Shown here: positions 7,816 to 17,970 of the stretch, one piece after another
Numbering within the stretch: position 1 is the first letter of the stretch
Layout: each line of letters opens with the position of its first letter
Source: Clostridium sp. C105KSO13
Lineage (GTDB): Bacteria; Bacillota; Clostridia; Lachnospirales; Lachnospiraceae
Reading direction: 5' to 3'
DNA length: 64,000 nt
NCBI RefSeq assembly: GCF_001517425.1
Contig: NZ_FBWL01000164.1
Span: 1-64,000 of the forward strand
Program-made: the position numbers and the translations under genes
Notes under the pieces: generated by a model
Database searches by the model: none
Seen by the model: the letters and a program-made list of their open reading frames with translations, nothing else
Told to the model about the DNA's origin: nothing

Positions 7816-9933
7816 TTAAGCATTTTTATTGGACAACACTTTTTCTTGTACAGACTTTGGTACCGGCTCATACTTATCAAAGAACATAGAGTAGTTTCCA
7901 CGCCCCTGAGTCCTGGAACGAAGGTCTGTCGCATACCCAAACATCTCAGATAGTGGTACATATGCACGAACAATCTTGCCGCCGCCTAAATCGTCCATTC
8001 CTTCGATGCGTCCTCGACGGGAGTTAACGTCACCGATAACATCTCCCATATATTCCTCAGGCATCGTTACTTCTACTTTCATGATTGGTTCAAGCAGCAC
8101 TGGAGCAGCTTTCTTCATCGCATCCTTGAATGCCAGAGATCCTGCAATGTGGAATGCCATTTCACTTGAATCGACTTCATGGTAGGAACCGTCATATACT
8201 GTAGCATGGATGCCGACAACCGGGAATCCTCCGAGAATACCAGCTTTCATAGCTTCCTCTATACCCTGTCCAACAGCGGGAATGTATTCCTTCGGAATAG
8301 AACCTCCGACTACAGAAGACTCAAACTTGTATGTTTCTTCTCCATTGACATCCATTGGCTCAAACTTAACTTTACAGTGTCCGTACTGTCCACGTCCACC
8401 CGACTGTTTTGCATACTTACTGTCAACGTCAACAGCCTTTGTAAAGGATTCCTTATAGGCAACCTGAGGTGCACCTACGTTTGCTTCTACCTTAAACTCA
8501 CGAAGAAGTCTGTCAACAATAATTTCCAGGTGAAGCTCACCCATACCGGCAATAATTGTCTGTCCTGTCTCCTGGTCTGTGTGTGCACGGAATGTCGGAT
8601 CTTCCTCTGCAAGTTTTGCAAGGGACTCTCCCAATTTACCCTGAGATGCTTTTGTCTTAGGTTCAATTGCAAGTTCGATAACAGGTTCCGGGAATTCCAT
8701 GGACTCCAGAATAACCGGATGCTTCTCGTCACAGATTGTATCACCTGTTGTTGTAAATTTAAATCCGATAGCAGCTGCGATATCTCCTGAGTATACCTTA
8801 TCCAGTTCCTGTCTCTTGTTTGCATGCATCTGCAGGATACGTCCGACACGTTCTTTCTTGCCCTTTGTTGCATTGAGTACATATGAACCGGCATTCATGG
8901 TTCCTGAATATACTCTGAAGAATGCAAGCTTACCTACGAATGGGTCTGTCATAATTTTAAATGCCAGAGCTGAAAATGGCTCTTCATCAGAAGAGTGTCT
9001 GACCGCTTCATTTCCATCCATATCTACACCGTCAATCGGTGGTATGTCGGTCGGGGCCGGCATATATTCAATAACTGCATCCAATAATTTCTGAACACCT
9101 TTGTTCTTATATGCAGTACCACAGCATACCGGAATTGCTTTGCACTCACAGGTAGCTTTTCTCAGAACCTTTTTAAGATCCTCAACTGACGGCTCGTTTC
9201 CTTCAAGATATTCCATCATCAGGTCATCATCCAGCTCGCATATCTTTTCAATCATTTCTGTGCGGTAAAGTTCTGCATCATCTTTCATATCATCGGGAAC
9301 TTCTTCAACAGTAATGTTATCACCTTTTTCATCATTATAGATGTAGGCCTGCATTTCCATCAAATCAATAAGTCCCTGAAAATTATCTTCTTTGCCGATT
9401 GGCAGCTGAAGACAAATTGTATTCTTCCCAAGTCTAGTTTTTATTTGATCTACTGCATTGTAAAAATCAGCACCCAAAATGTCCATCTTGTTGATAAACG
9501 CCATTCTTGGTACATTATATGTGTCAGCCTGACGCCAAACATTCTCTGACTGAGGCTCAACACCGTTCTTTGCACAGAACACGCCAACGGCGCCGTCCAG
9601 TACACGTAGTGAACGTTCAACTTCTACGGTAAAGTCAACGTGCCCTGGTGTATCAATAATATTGATACGGTGCTCCAGAGCGCCTGGCTTTGGCTTTGTA
9701 TTTTCTTCCAAAGTCCAGTGACATGTTGTAGCCGCTGAGGTAATTGTAATACCCCTTTCCTGTTCCTGCTCCATCCAGTCCATGGTAGCAGTACCTTCAT
9801 GGGTATCACCAATCTTATAATTAATACCAGTATAATACAGGATACGCTCTGTCAATGTCGTTTTTCCGGCATCGATATGAGCCATGATACCAATATTTCT
9901 GGTCCTGTCTAGTGGATATTCTCTTCCAGCCAA
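7816..9933 (-). CDS. fusA: Elongation factor G
   Basis: 705 residues, normal for EF-G. Motifs: AHIDAGKTT near 18-26, [11 protein letters not shown] in switch I, DTPGHVDF near 91 and NKMD near 145, followed by domains II-V ([15 protein letters not shown] in domain IV). It drives ribosomal translocation. The start is TTG with AGGAGGG upstream, 16 bases after rpsG; the next ATG would remove the conserved N-terminus. Domain order looks ordinary, with no sign of a second, specialised EF-G form. Confidence 0.97.
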   Translation of the reverse strand: MAGREYPLDRTRNIGIMAHIDAGKTTLTERILYYTGINYKIGDTHEGTATMDWMEQEQERGITITSAATTCHWTLEENTKPKPGALEHRINIIDTPGHVDFTVEVERSLRVLDGAVGVFCAKNGVEPQSENVWRQADTYNVPRMAFINKMDILGADFYNAVDQIKTRLGKNTICLQLPIGKEDNFQGLIDLMEMQAYIYNDEKGDNITVEEVPDDMKDDAELYRTEMIEKICELDDDLMMEYLEGNEPSVEDLKKVLRKATCECKAIPVCCGTAYKNKGVQKLLDAVIEYMPAPTDIPPIDGVDMDGNEAVRHSSDEEPFSALAFKIMTDPFVGKLAFFRVYSGTMNAGSYVLNATKGKKERVGRILQMHANKRQELDKVYSGDIAAAIGFKFTTTGDTICDEKHPVILESMEFPEPVIELAIEPKTKASQGKLGESLAKLAEEDPTFRAHTDQETGQTIIAGMGELHLEIIVDRLLREFKVEANVGAPQVAYKESFTKAVDVDSKYAKQSGGRGQYGHCKVKFEPMDVNGEETYKFESSVVGGSIPKEYIPAVGQGIEEAMKAGILGGFPVVGIHATVYDGSYHEVDSSEMAFHIAGSLAFKDAMKKAAPVLLEPIMKVEVTMPEEYMGDVIGDVNSRRGRIEGMDDLGGGKIVRAYVPLSEMFGYATDLRSRTQGRGNYSMFFDKYEPVPKSVQEKVLSNKNA

Positions 9934-9949
9934 GATTTTTCCCTCCTAA

Positions 9950-10462
<513 letters not shown>

Positions 10463-10540
10463 TTAATTCATCGGTACTCACATGTGTCTCTCTATGGAAA
10501 TCGCGCTTCATGTGCTCGTGGCCGCGAGACTCTTCTATAG

Positions 10541-10560
10541 AAACCCGGATAAACGGGTTT
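10541..10560. other. 7-bp hairpin in the rpsL-rpsG gap
   Basis: AAACCCG and CGGGTTT form a perfect 7-bp stem around GATAAA. It lies between the four-unit repeat array and rpsG. No T-run follows on the minus strand, so it is not a standard terminator. An S7 or processing site is possible; nothing proves it. Confidence 0.5.
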
Positions 10561-10579
10561 CATTTAAAATCCGCAACCT

Positions 10580-10707
10580 GTACTTATTGAACTACTAATG
10601 TTCAATAAGGTGTACTTATTGAACTACTAATGTTCAATAAGGTGTACTTATTGAACTACTAATGTTCAATAAGGTGTACTTATTGAGCTGCTAATGTTCA
10701 ATAAGAT
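10580..10707. repeat. Four tandem 32-bp palindromic repeats between rpsL and rpsG
   Basis: Units at 10580-10611, 10612-10643, 10644-10675 and 10676-10707. The first three are identical; the fourth differs in the loop-side bases (GAGCTGC for GAACTAC) and at its last base pair. Each unit contains CTTATTGAAC, TACTAAT, GTTCAATAAG: a perfect 10-bp stem with a 7-base loop, so the rpsL-rpsG transcript could form four hairpins in a row. There are no spacers, so it is not a CRISPR array. The remaining part of the 350-base gap holds one more hairpin (10541-10560) and no open frame of note. Confidence 0.95.
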
Positions 10708-10770
10708 ACGATATCATAGTTCTGTTTGTGATACGATTTAACTATTTAGTTACTGTCAGCCAAAGTGGAT

Positions 10771-11190
10771 TTATTTTGCGTCCTTTGGTCTCTTAGCGCC
10801 GTATTTGGAACGAGCCTGTCTTCTCTTAGCAACGCCTGCAGTGTCAAGTGTACCTCTGACAATATGGTATCTTGTACCTGGCAGGTCCTTAACTCTTCCT
10901 CCACGAATCAGAACAACGCTATGTTCCTGGAGATTATGTCCCTCGCCCGGAATATAGCTTGTCACTTCGATTCCGTTGGAAAGACGAACTCTGGCAATCT
11001 TTCTCAAAGCTGAGTTAGGCTTCTTAGGTGTAGCGGTCTTAACTGCTGTACACACGCCTCTTTTCTGTGGTGCTGATGAATCTGTAGCACGTCTCTGAAG
11101 AGAGTTGTATCCTTTCTGAAGTGCCGGTGAGTTTGATTTTCTTTCAGAAGTCTCACGTCCCTTTCTAACTAATTGGTTAAATGTCGGCAT
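10771..11190 (-). CDS. rpsL: 30S ribosomal protein S12
   Basis: 139 residues from the ATG at 11190 ([13 protein letters not shown]), with AGGAGGTGA directly upstream; the longer GTG reading starts inside that ribosome site. S12 sits at the decoding centre. The streptomycin-relevant stretch [13 protein letters not shown] has the wild-type lysines. It is the first gene of the str operon, about 120 bases after its promoter. Confidence 0.97.
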   Translation of the reverse strand: MPTFNQLVRKGRETSERKSNSPALQKGYNSLQRRATDSSAPQKRGVCTAVKTATPKKPNSALRKIARVRLSNGIEVTSYIPGEGHNLQEHSVVLIRGGRVKDLPGTRYHIVRGTLDTAGVAKRRQARSKYGAKRPKDAK

Positions 11191-11221
11191 TTTTTTCACC
11201 TCCTATGATTCTTTCGTCTTC

Positions 11222-11263
11222 TCCCGACTGTGCGGGAAATGGTTGCAGATAATTATGATTATC
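11222..11263 (-). other. Structured leader of rpsL
   Basis: Two perfect inverted repeats lie in the 5' untranslated region: GATAATCATAATTATC (11263-11248, 6-bp stem) and TCCCGCACAGTCGGGA (11237-11222, 5-bp stem). They may be part of ribosomal-protein feedback; no known motif was recognised. Confidence 0.45.
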
Positions 11264-11309
11264 TTGATTTATGCACTAAAAATAGCGTATCTTTTGTGCA
11301 CGCTAAATT

Positions 11310-11338
11310 AGTTTATTACGTTTTTGTAGGAAAGTCAA
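11310..11338 (-). promoter_or_regulatory. Promoter of the str operon
   Basis: TTGACT (11338-11333), 17 bases, TAAACT (11315-11310) on the minus strand, roughly 120 bases before rpsL. Confidence 0.7.
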
Positions 11339-11373
11339 GGGTTTTTGCCGAAAAGCAAGACCCCACATTGCAT

Positions 11374-12816
11374 TTAGTATGATTTTCCCCAGTAAACCAT
11401 GTGCTTTGCAGGCTTTCCACAGTATATGCATACATCGGAAAGGTGTTCTTCCTCCGCAGGAATACATCTGGAAGATGCTCCCCCTGTATTATACTTAATT
11501 TCGGCTTCGCATTCTTCATCCCCACACCACATTGCTTTGATAAATCCTCTTTTTTTCTTAAACTTCTCAACCATTTCTTCCATGGTAACAGCGGTATCAA
11601 TGTGTGAATCCAGAAATGTTTTTGCCTTATCAAACATATCTTTTTGTATTGTTCCCAATATGTCAGCCAGCTTCGTTGTAACCTCATCCATAGAGACTAT
11701 GATTTTTTCTCTCGTGTCCCGGCGTACAACTACAACCTGATTCTTCTCAATATCCTTTGGCCCTATTTCAATTCTCGCGGGAATCCCTACTTTCTCCTGC
11801 TCGCTGAACTTCCAGCCAGGACTCTTATCGGAGTCATCAATATTTGCTCTGTACCCCGCTGCCTTTAATACGCTCAGAAGCTCATCTGCCTTGTCCAGCA
11901 CACCTTCTTTGTGCTGTGCAATAGGAATAATTCTCACCTGTACAGGAGCAATTTTCGGGGGCAGAACCAACCCGCTGTCATCCCCGTGTACCATTATGAT
12001 TGCGCCAATCATTCTTGTGGAAAATCCCCAGGATGTCTCATATACACTGTGCAATTCATTATTTTTATCTGCATATTTAATATTAAATGCATCCGGAAAT
12101 GCGTTTCCAAAGAAATGGCTGGTTGCGGACTGCAAAGCTTTTCCGTCATGCATCATAGCCTCCGCTGTATAAGTGTCCCGCGCTCCCGCAAACTTTTCAC
12201 TTTCCGTCTTGCGTCCGACAATAAGAGGAACCGCCAGATCTTCCTCGATACATTCTTTATATACATTAAGCATCATTAAGGTTCTTTCTTCTGCCTCTTC
12301 ATAGGTGGCATGAATTGTGTGCCCCTCCTGCCATAAAAACTCACGGGAACGCAGGAAAGGTCTTGTCGTCTTTTCCCAGCGCAGTACAGAGTTCCACTGG
12401 TTCCATACTTTTGGGAGATCCCTGTATGACTGCACGGTCCTGCTCCACAAATCGCAGAACAAAGTCTCGGAAGTTGGCCGGATACAGAGTCTTTCCTGCA
12501 ATCTTTCCATACCGCCGCGGGTTACCCAAGCAACTTCCGGTGCAAAACCTTCAATATGATCTGCCTCCTTCTGAAGCAGTGACTCAGGTATTAAAAGGGG
12601 GAGGTATACATTCTGCACCCCTGTGTCTTTAAAACGCTTGTCAAGCTTTGCCTGAATATTTTCCCAGATTGCGTAGCCGTTCGGCAGATAATTCATGCAT
12701 CCTTTTACACTTGAATAATCACACAGCTCTGCTTCCCGCACCACATCGGTATACCACTGCGCAAAATCTTCGTCTCTTGATGTGATTGACTCAACTAATT
12801 TCTTTTCCTTTGCCAT
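11374..12816 (-). CDS. proS: Prolyl-tRNA synthetase, archaeal/eukaryal-type
   Basis: 480 residues, the short form without the editing insertion of the long bacterial enzyme. Class II signatures: [20 protein letters not shown] and [18 protein letters not shown] (motif 2 region). An anticodon-binding domain follows ([11 protein letters not shown]), then a C-terminal zinc-binding-like tail with cysteines ([20 protein letters not shown]) ending in the GKSY terminus typical of this type. It charges tRNA-Pro. A T-box leader controls it. It is transcribed toward rpsL with 180 bases between, and no convincing terminator was found there. Confidence 0.95.
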   Translation of the reverse strand: MAKEKKLVESITSRDEDFAQWYTDVVREAELCDYSSVKGCMNYLPNGYAIWENIQAKLDKRFKDTGVQNVYLPLLIPESLLQKEADHIEGFAPEVAWVTRGGMERLQERLCIRPTSETLFCDLWSRTVQSYRDLPKVWNQWNSVLRWEKTTRPFLRSREFLWQEGHTIHATYEEAEERTLMMLNVYKECIEEDLAVPLIVGRKTESEKFAGARDTYTAEAMMHDGKALQSATSHFFGNAFPDAFNIKYADKNNELHSVYETSWGFSTRMIGAIIMVHGDDSGLVLPPKIAPVQVRIIPIAQHKEGVLDKADELLSVLKAAGYRANIDDSDKSPGWKFSEQEKVGIPARIEIGPKDIEKNQVVVVRRDTREKIIVSMDEVTTKLADILGTIQKDMFDKAKTFLDSHIDTAVTMEEMVEKFKKKRGFIKAMWCGDEECEAEIKYNTGGASSRCIPAEEEHLSDVCIYCGKPAKHMVYWGKSY

Positions 12817-12879
12817 AATATATCTCCTTTTCTACAGGGCCCTGCCCCATTTTCTACTATGGGAAAAATCTTTTTGTGC

Positions 12880-13122
12880 TATAAAAAACACCGAAACCTT
12901 CTTTCCCTCTAAAAGGGACCGAAAGTTTCGGCGGTACCACCCTAATTAACTGCAGCCTACAGTTCACTCTTTCACCGTTAACGCCGGTTCTACGTTGTGC
13001 CTTCACACAACAGCTCCCGGGCCGGTTCTATATACTCTGCGCAGAAACCTCCCACCTGACAGTTTCTTCTCTGTGCCGCTTCCCATATATACTAATCCCG
13101 ATCATCGCCTGCGATAACTGTG
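12880..13122 (-). ncRNA. T-box riboswitch (proline) upstream of proS
   Basis: The conserved T-box AGGGTGGTACCGCC is at 12943-12930. Stem I carries the AGTA/GAA loop-E pair, and the GAA is followed by CCG (13025-13023), a proline codon, in the specifier position. The terminator is CCGAAACTTTC (12931-12921) pairing with GAAAG-AAG-GTTTCGG (12905-12891) and followed by TGTTTTTT. Its 5' arm overlaps the T-box, as needed for the mutually exclusive antiterminator. Uncharged tRNA-Pro should allow read-through into proS. Confidence 0.93.
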
Positions 13123-13151
13123 ATTCTACCCGAAAAACAGCCATTTGTCAA
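13123..13151 (-). promoter_or_regulatory. Promoter of the proS T-box transcript
   Basis: TTGACA (13151-13146), 17 bases, TAGAAT (13128-13123) on the minus strand, directly after the stop of the telA-like gene. Confidence 0.8.
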
Positions 13152-13175
13152 GGTACTCCCTGGGCTTTTTTCTAT

Positions 13176-14309
13176 CTACCTCTGAACCTGTAGTAGTTTG
13201 TGCTTCAGCTCACTTTCCAGACGCGCCATTTCCTTTTCTGCCTCCTGTCTCTTCTGACGTCCTTCCTGCTGAATATGCAGTACGTCATCCAGAGTAGATA
13301 TCAGAGATTCATTCGTTGCCTTCAGAGTTTCAATGTCCACAACGCCTCTCTCAGATTCTTTTGCAGTTTCAATTGTTGCCAACTTCAGCTTTTCCGCATT
13401 CTTCTTCAGCAACTCATTAGTCATATCTGTCACTTCGCGCTGTGCAGCCGCTGCCTGTGCAGAATGTTCCACGCCGAGGGCAAGAACCATCTGACTCTTC
13501 CACAGTGGTATTGTATTCACGACTGTAGATTGTATCTTCTCCACCATCAGTGTATCATTTCCCTGGACCAGACGGATCTGTGGTGCTGTCTGTATAGAAA
13601 TAGTTCTGGTCAGTTCCAGATCATGTATTTTCTTCTCGAATCTGCCGCACATTGAGTCAAGATCTCTTGCTGCTTGTGCATCCTCCGGCAGACTACTCTG
13701 CTGTGCCTTTGTAAGAAGTTCCGGCAGCCTTGTGCTTCTGACTTCCTGCAGCTTTTTCTTTCCGGCCAGTATATACATAGACAGTTCCTTAAAATAGGTG
13801 AGATTTACTTCATACATCTTGTCTAGTATGGCAATATCCTTTAATAATTGTACCTGGTGATTTTCAAGCACTTTGCATATCTGATTTATATTTGTCTCCG
13901 CCTTTGCATACTTGACCTTCATTGCAGAAATCTTATTTGATGTCTTCCTGAATATGCCTAAAAACCCCTTTTCCTCTTCTTCGTCAAAGCTTCTAAGTTC
14001 CTGAACAACGCCTGACAAAAGAGCCCCAACTTCTCCCAAATCTTTTGTCCTCACATTTTCAAGAGCCTTCTCAGAAAAGTCTGCCATCTTCTTCTGTGTC
14101 CCTGCTCCATACTGCAGAATCACCGCAGAGTTAGTCAAATCAATCTGACCGGCAAAGGTATCCACCGCCTGTTTCTCTGATTCGGACAAAATACTATCGT
14201 CAAAAGAAGCTTCTTCCTTTGCGGCAGGCGTTATAAAATGCTTTTTCTCCTGAAAGGGTTCCAATGTCAGTGTCGGTGCTGTTTCAAACTCATCAAATTC
14301 GCTGCTCAT
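13176..14309 (-). CDS. TelA/YaaN family protein (toxic anion resistance family)
   Basis: 377 residues from the ATG at 14309 (MSSEFDEFETAPTLTLEPF), which follows GGAGGAAAGAAAT; the earlier ATG at 14324 overlaps that ribosome site. The protein is soluble and strongly helical, with the family core VKYAKAETNINQI, LEKHQ-like LENHQVQLLKDIAILDKMYE and YFKELSMYILAGKKKL, then IPLWKSQMVLALG and a coiled coil to the C-terminus. TelA was named from tellurite resistance, but its biochemical role is not established. It is the second gene after an xpaC-like gene, the pairing also seen in Bacillus (xpaC-yaaN), which suggests a joint cell-envelope stress function. Confidence 0.88.
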   Translation of the reverse strand: MSSEFDEFETAPTLTLEPFQEKKHFITPAAKEEASFDDSILSESEKQAVDTFAGQIDLTNSAVILQYGAGTQKKMADFSEKALENVRTKDLGEVGALLSGVVQELRSFDEEEEKGFLGIFRKTSNKISAMKVKYAKAETNINQICKVLENHQVQLLKDIAILDKMYEVNLTYFKELSMYILAGKKKLQEVRSTRLPELLTKAQQSSLPEDAQAARDLDSMCGRFEKKIHDLELTRTISIQTAPQIRLVQGNDTLMVEKIQSTVVNTIPLWKSQMVLALGVEHSAQAAAAQREVTDMTNELLKKNAEKLKLATIETAKESERGVVDIETLKATNESLISTLDDVLHIQQEGRQKRQEAEKEMARLESELKHKLLQVQR

Positions 14310-14403
14310 ATTTCTTTCCTCCATATAGTCGCTGTATTATCACCCGAAGGGCAAGCATGCCTGCGCGGTCTGTTATTAAATACTTCTGTCCTCTAAATAG
14401 TGT

Positions 14404-15627
14404 CTAAAAGTCATCTTTCGTTAGTCCTTCCTGTGCCAGTATTGTGTTGAGTACCGATATATCAGCCGACACATTCCATGCCGTGTCCTTAAACAGACCA
14501 TCCAGAAGCTTTTCAAATGCTACATTCAATGTATCCAGTGTTTTCTCAATTTCCTTTTTCGATGAAATGATATTCTCTCCCTGTACCGGCTGGGCATCCA
14601 GTTCCTCGTAAGCTTCCAAAAGTTTTACTGTCGTCGGCAGGTAATACTCCATCAGCCTCCTGATATCGGAAATGCTTTCAGGATTCTGTTCTACCCGGTC
14701 AAAAATCTTGTTCACCAGTATCTCTATGCGATAAATTTTTGCAGAGATTTCTTTCCCTGGGATAGCATCATTACATTCGCGAATCTTTTGTATATACTCA
14801 TCCCCGGCGCGTACAATCTCCCGCACCTGTGGATCCATATGCCTTTGCTCACGAATCTGCTGCTCTTTTGCCAGCTTTTCCTCCATCTTCTGCTTTTCTA
14901 TATTTTGCATCAGTTCGGTGTACTGTTTATAGGCGTTATTGCTCACAATAAGACAGGTTTTCTGCCGGTCCAGATGGCCTTGAAGAAACCAGCCTTTTCG
15001 CATCATTTTCTCAATATCGCGCACAACATATTTTTGAGGTTTTTGCAGCCTCTCGGCCAGTTCTTTTATTTCACAATATTCTTTTCCTTCTAGCTCCTGA
15101 ATATAACTCCTGAATCTTTTTATTCTACCCAAAAGAGCTGTCCCTGTGCCTCCCAAAACCATACTTCCCGCAAATAAGACGGCCAGTATACCCGTCAGCA
15201 CTTTAAATCCCGTTCCGAAATACACATCAGCAAGTGCTGTGCCAAACAGGGTAATCAATAGCATTAAAAAAGTTCCGATTCCCACAGTATATCCAACTAC
15301 AGACATTGCGATTGAGCCGGCCTTTGCCCGCGACGTTTTGACAAACAGACCGGAGTTCTTCTGCACAACTGGAGTCTGCTGCACAGCACTGTATTGCCTT
15401 CCCCCTGCTTCTCTTATATTTTCCGGCTCCCAGTGTCTATATCTGCCTTTTCCGGTCCATTTTCCTATGCCTGACAGTCCCTTTTCCAGACCATCCACAG
15501 CGCTGTTCATAGCGCTGTTAACGGTATTTGTAATTGTCTGGTTGAGTCTGTTAAAGTCCTGTGAATCTATTGCCTCCTGCACCGTTCTGCGGATATCTTC
15601 TCCAAATCTTTCCCAATCCTGATTCAT
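14404..15627 (-). CDS. xpaC: XpaC family membrane protein (5-bromo-4-chloroindolyl phosphate hydrolysis family)
   Basis: 407 residues. An N-terminal helical segment (about 1-50) is followed by a linker with basic and glutamine-rich stretches. Two transmembrane helices at roughly 104-130 and 141-166 come next, then a cytoplasmic domain with the winged-helix-like sequence CEIKELAERLQKPQKYVVRDIEKMMRKGWF (CEIKELAERL through about residue 215) and a long coiled coil. The family name comes from a colour-substrate phenotype; true function is unknown. The first half of the xpaC-telA operon, 94 bases before the telA-like start. The N-terminal extension is long compared with short Bacillus XpaC. Confidence 0.82.
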   Translation of the reverse strand: MNQDWERFGEDIRRTVQEAIDSQDFNRLNQTITNTVNSAMNSAVDGLEKGLSGIGKWTGKGRYRHWEPENIREAGGRQYSAVQQTPVVQKNSGLFVKTSRAKAGSIAMSVVGYTVGIGTFLMLLITLFGTALADVYFGTGFKVLTGILAVLFAGSMVLGGTGTALLGRIKRFRSYIQELEGKEYCEIKELAERLQKPQKYVVRDIEKMMRKGWFLQGHLDRQKTCLIVSNNAYKQYTELMQNIEKQKMEEKLAKEQQIREQRHMDPQVREIVRAGDEYIQKIRECNDAIPGKEISAKIYRIEILVNKIFDRVEQNPESISDIRRLMEYYLPTTVKLLEAYEELDAQPVQGENIISSKKEIEKTLDTLNVAFEKLLDGLFKDTAWNVSADISVLNTILAQEGLTKDDF

Positions 15628-15685
15628 TTTCCTTCCACCTGCCTTGCTAAAAAGCTTGACCCCTCATTTCTTTTATATGATAATC

Positions 15686-15714
15686 AGTGTAGTTAGATTT
15701 TCCTGAAAAGTCAA
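15686..15714 (-). promoter_or_regulatory. Promoter of the xpaC-telA operon
   Basis: TTGACT (15714-15709), 17 bases, TACACT (15691-15686) on the minus strand, about 60 bases before the xpaC start. Confidence 0.65.
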
Positions 15715-15741
15715 GATAATACCTATAGAGGAGTAAAGAAA

Positions 15742-16443
15742 ATGAACCCTGATATTTTATTTGAAGACCGGGACATTATTGTATGCCATAAACCGGCAGG
15801 TGTCCCCACGCAAAGCAAACACGTGGGAACCCCTGACATGATAAGTATCCTAATAAATTATATTCATAAAAGCAGTCTCGAAAAAGGCCGGCCTTATCTG
15901 GCCGTTATCCATCGCCTGGACCAGCCGGTAGAAGGTCTTCTTGTATTTGCCAGGACCCCTGCCGCAGCCCGGGAACTGAATAAACAGCTGACAGAATATG
16001 GGTTCGGTAAACATTACCGTGCCCTGCTTCAAGGGGTTCCCGTCTCTTTGGAAGGCGATTTAGAGGATTACCTGATAAAGGATGGGCGGACCAATGTCTC
16101 CCACGTATGTTCCGATGATATCCCCGGTGCAAAAAAAGCCCGCCTTCATTACAAAATTATCGAAACCCGGCCACCTTATGCACTGGCAGATATCGTCTTA
16201 GAAACAGGGCGGCACCATCAGATCAGGGTGCAGATGGCACACTTAGGCACTCCCATCGCCGGTGATAAGAAATACGGCAGTACACAGTCTCTCCCACATT
16301 CATGCACCGGAGGAGCACCTTTAGTTTTCCGTTCTCTGCAATTATTTGCCTGCCATCTGACATTTCGTCATCCTGGAACGAATGAGCTTATGGAGTTTCA
16401 CCTCAATACACCTGTAGACTCTCTTGAAAACCTGCATAACTAA
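15742..16443 (+). CDS. RluA-family RNA pseudouridine synthase
   Basis: 233 residues. The catalytic motif HRLDQPVEGLLVFA at 57-70 carries the essential Asp60. The usual Arg/Lys after it is Gln, and Thr/Ser-Ser-Gly is VEG, a variant seen in small RluA-like enzymes of Firmicutes. The C-terminal GRHHQIRVQMAHLGTPIAGD is the standard RNA-binding and structural motif. There is no N-terminal S4 domain, consistent with the short length. The RNA target cannot be told. The ribosome site is GAGGAG 9 bases before the ATG. Confidence 0.9.
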   Translation: MNPDILFEDRDIIVCHKPAGVPTQSKHVGTPDMISILINYIHKSSLEKGRPYLAVIHRLDQPVEGLLVFARTPAAARELNKQLTEYGFGKHYRALLQGVPVSLEGDLEDYLIKDGRTNVSHVCSDDIPGAKKARLHYKIIETRPPYALADIVLETGRHHQIRVQMAHLGTPIAGDKKYGSTQSLPHSCTGGAPLVFRSLQLFACHLTFRHPGTNELMEFHLNTPVDSLENLHN

Positions 16444-16477
16444 ACAGTTGCAAAAGCATGCTTTCATGGTGCAAAAA

Positions 16478-16512
16478 AGGCTGCTGCATCTTCCTGTGAG
16501 CTGCAGCAGCCT
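16478..16512. terminator. Bidirectional terminator between the pseudouridine synthase gene and spoVG
   Basis: AGGCTGCTGCA (16478-16488) pairs with TGCAGCAGCCT (16502-16512), a perfect 11-bp stem. On the minus strand it is followed by TTTTTT and lies 14 bases after the spoVG stop. Confidence 0.88.
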
Positions 16513-16525
16513 TACACCTGGTGTA

Positions 16526-16822
16526 CTATCTCGCTGACATTTGTTCCGATATTGGTTCCGAGACTTCCTCAAACGATTCGGAATACTTCTCTAATATTGT
16601 TGACTGAATACGTTCCCTGGTTCTCGAATTAATAGGGTGTGCAATATCCCTGTATTCACCGTCAAGTGCTTTTTTGCTTGGCATCGCGATAAACAGACCT
16701 TTCTCTCCCTCAATTACTTTGATGTCATGGACTACGAACTCGTCGTCAATCGTGATGGAAACAACTGCCTTTAATTTGCCTTCCTTTGCTACTCTGCGCA
16801 CGCGCACGTCTGTAATCTGCAT
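16526..16822 (-). CDS. spoVG: Septation/sporulation regulator SpoVG
   Basis: 98 residues from the ATG at 16822 ([11 protein letters not shown]), matching the family N-terminus; a TTG nine bases earlier is also possible. Core motifs are present: [24 protein letters not shown], then [17 protein letters not shown]. SpoVG binds RNA/DNA and affects division, sporulation and envelope genes. It lies 29 bases downstream of glgD with no promoter or terminator between, so it is read with glgC-glgD. In bacilli the gene normally sits next to glmU, another sugar nucleotidyltransferase. Confidence 0.95.
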   Translation of the reverse strand: MQITDVRVRRVAKEGKLKAVVSITIDDEFVVHDIKVIEGEKGLFIAMPSKKALDGEYRDIAHPINSRTRERIQSTILEKYSESFEEVSEPISEQMSAR

Positions 16823-16851
16823 AATCTTCAAGTCTCCCTTCCCTTGTAAGG

Positions 16852-17970
16852 TTATAATGCATACCGCTCATTTTTCTCAACTACTACCTTCACACCTTCT
16901 TCACCCACATATCTTGTGTTCGCTCTTATTGTGTCACGGCTCTCGATAATGCAATTTTCAATATAAGTGTTATCCCCGAGATAGACATCGTTTAATACAA
17001 TAGAATCCTTGATGACACAGTTATTGCCCACAAACACCTTTTTAAACAATATGGAGTTCTCAACCGTTCCGTTAATAATACTTCCGCTTCCGATAAGGCT
17101 GTTCTTCACGACTGCCCCCGGGTTATATTTAGCCGGCGGGAGATCGCTTACCTTGGATTTCACCATTGGAAGCTCTTTAAAGAAATAATTGCGCACTTCC
17201 GGTTTCAAAAAATCCATATTTGTCCGATAATATGAATCTACAGTTGTAATATTGTTCCAGTAGCTATTTATCTTATAACCGTATATCTTCTTCAGATTCT
17301 TATAACGAATCAGAATATCGGTTACAAAATCATGTCTTTCTTCTTCTGCACAGTGTTCAATAAGATCTATTAGGTGTCTTCTTCGGATAATATAAATACC
17401 TGCGGAAATTGTCTGGGAGTGGGCAACCATTGGTTTTTCTTCAAATGCCTCAATCCTGGCAGACTCGTTCATCCGCACAGTTCCAAACCTTGTTGCGTCT
17501 TCTCCCGATGATAAATCCTTGCACACTACAGTTATATCTGCCTTTTTGGCAATATGATACTCCAGAACCTTATTATAATCAAGCTTGTACACCGCATCTC
17601 CGGATGTAATAACCACATAAGGTTCATGACATCTTTTCAGGAAGTCTAGGTTCTGGTAAATAGCATCTGCTGTTCCCCTGTACCAATATCCATTCTCTGC
17701 GGTTATTGTGGGGGTAAATATATAAAGCCCGCCCTGTTTTCTCCCGAAGTCCCACCATTTGGAAGAATTCAGGTGTTCGTTGACTGATCTTGCATTGTAC
17801 TGTGTCAGTACGGCAACCTTCTGTATATGTGAGTTTGACATGTTGCTCAGTGTAAAATCAATGGCTCTGTAACTCGATGCTATGGGCATTGCAGCTGTTG
17901 CACGTCTGGAAGTTAACTCCAGCATCTTCCTGCTGTTTCCGCCGGCCAGAATAATGCCTACTGCTCTCAT
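16852..17970 (-). CDS. glgD: Glucose-1-phosphate adenylyltransferase subunit GlgD
   Basis: 372 residues. A nucleotidyltransferase fold with the degraded N-terminal loop [18 protein letters not shown] (the catalytic partner has [11 protein letters not shown]), and a C-terminal left-handed beta-helix of hexapeptide repeats ([20 protein letters not shown] onward). In Firmicutes GlgD is a poorly active partner that activates GlgC in a heterotetramer making ADP-glucose for glycogen. Its ATG overlaps the glgC stop in an ATGA, so the two are translationally coupled. Confidence 0.95.
   Translation of the reverse strand: MRAVGIILAGGNSRKMLELTSRRATAAMPIASSYRAIDFTLSNMSNSHIQKVAVLTQYNARSVNEHLNSSKWWDFGRKQGGLYIFTPTITAENGYWYRGTADAIYQNLDFLKRCHEPYVVITSGDAVYKLDYNKVLEYHIAKKADITVVCKDLSSGEDATRFGTVRMNESARIEAFEEKPMVAHSQTISAGIYIIRRRHLIDLIEHCAEEERHDFVTDILIRYKNLKKIYGYKINSYWNNITTVDSYYRTNMDFLKPEVRNYFFKELPMVKSKVSDLPPAKYNPGAVVKNSLIGSGSIINGTVENSILFKKVFVGNNCVIKDSIVLNDVYLGDNTYIENCIIESRDTIRANTRYVGEEGVKVVVEKNERYAL

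Noticed and set aside
10580..10707. CRISPR array
   Set aside because: Repeats are contiguous with a 32-base period and no unique spacers, and no cas gene is near.
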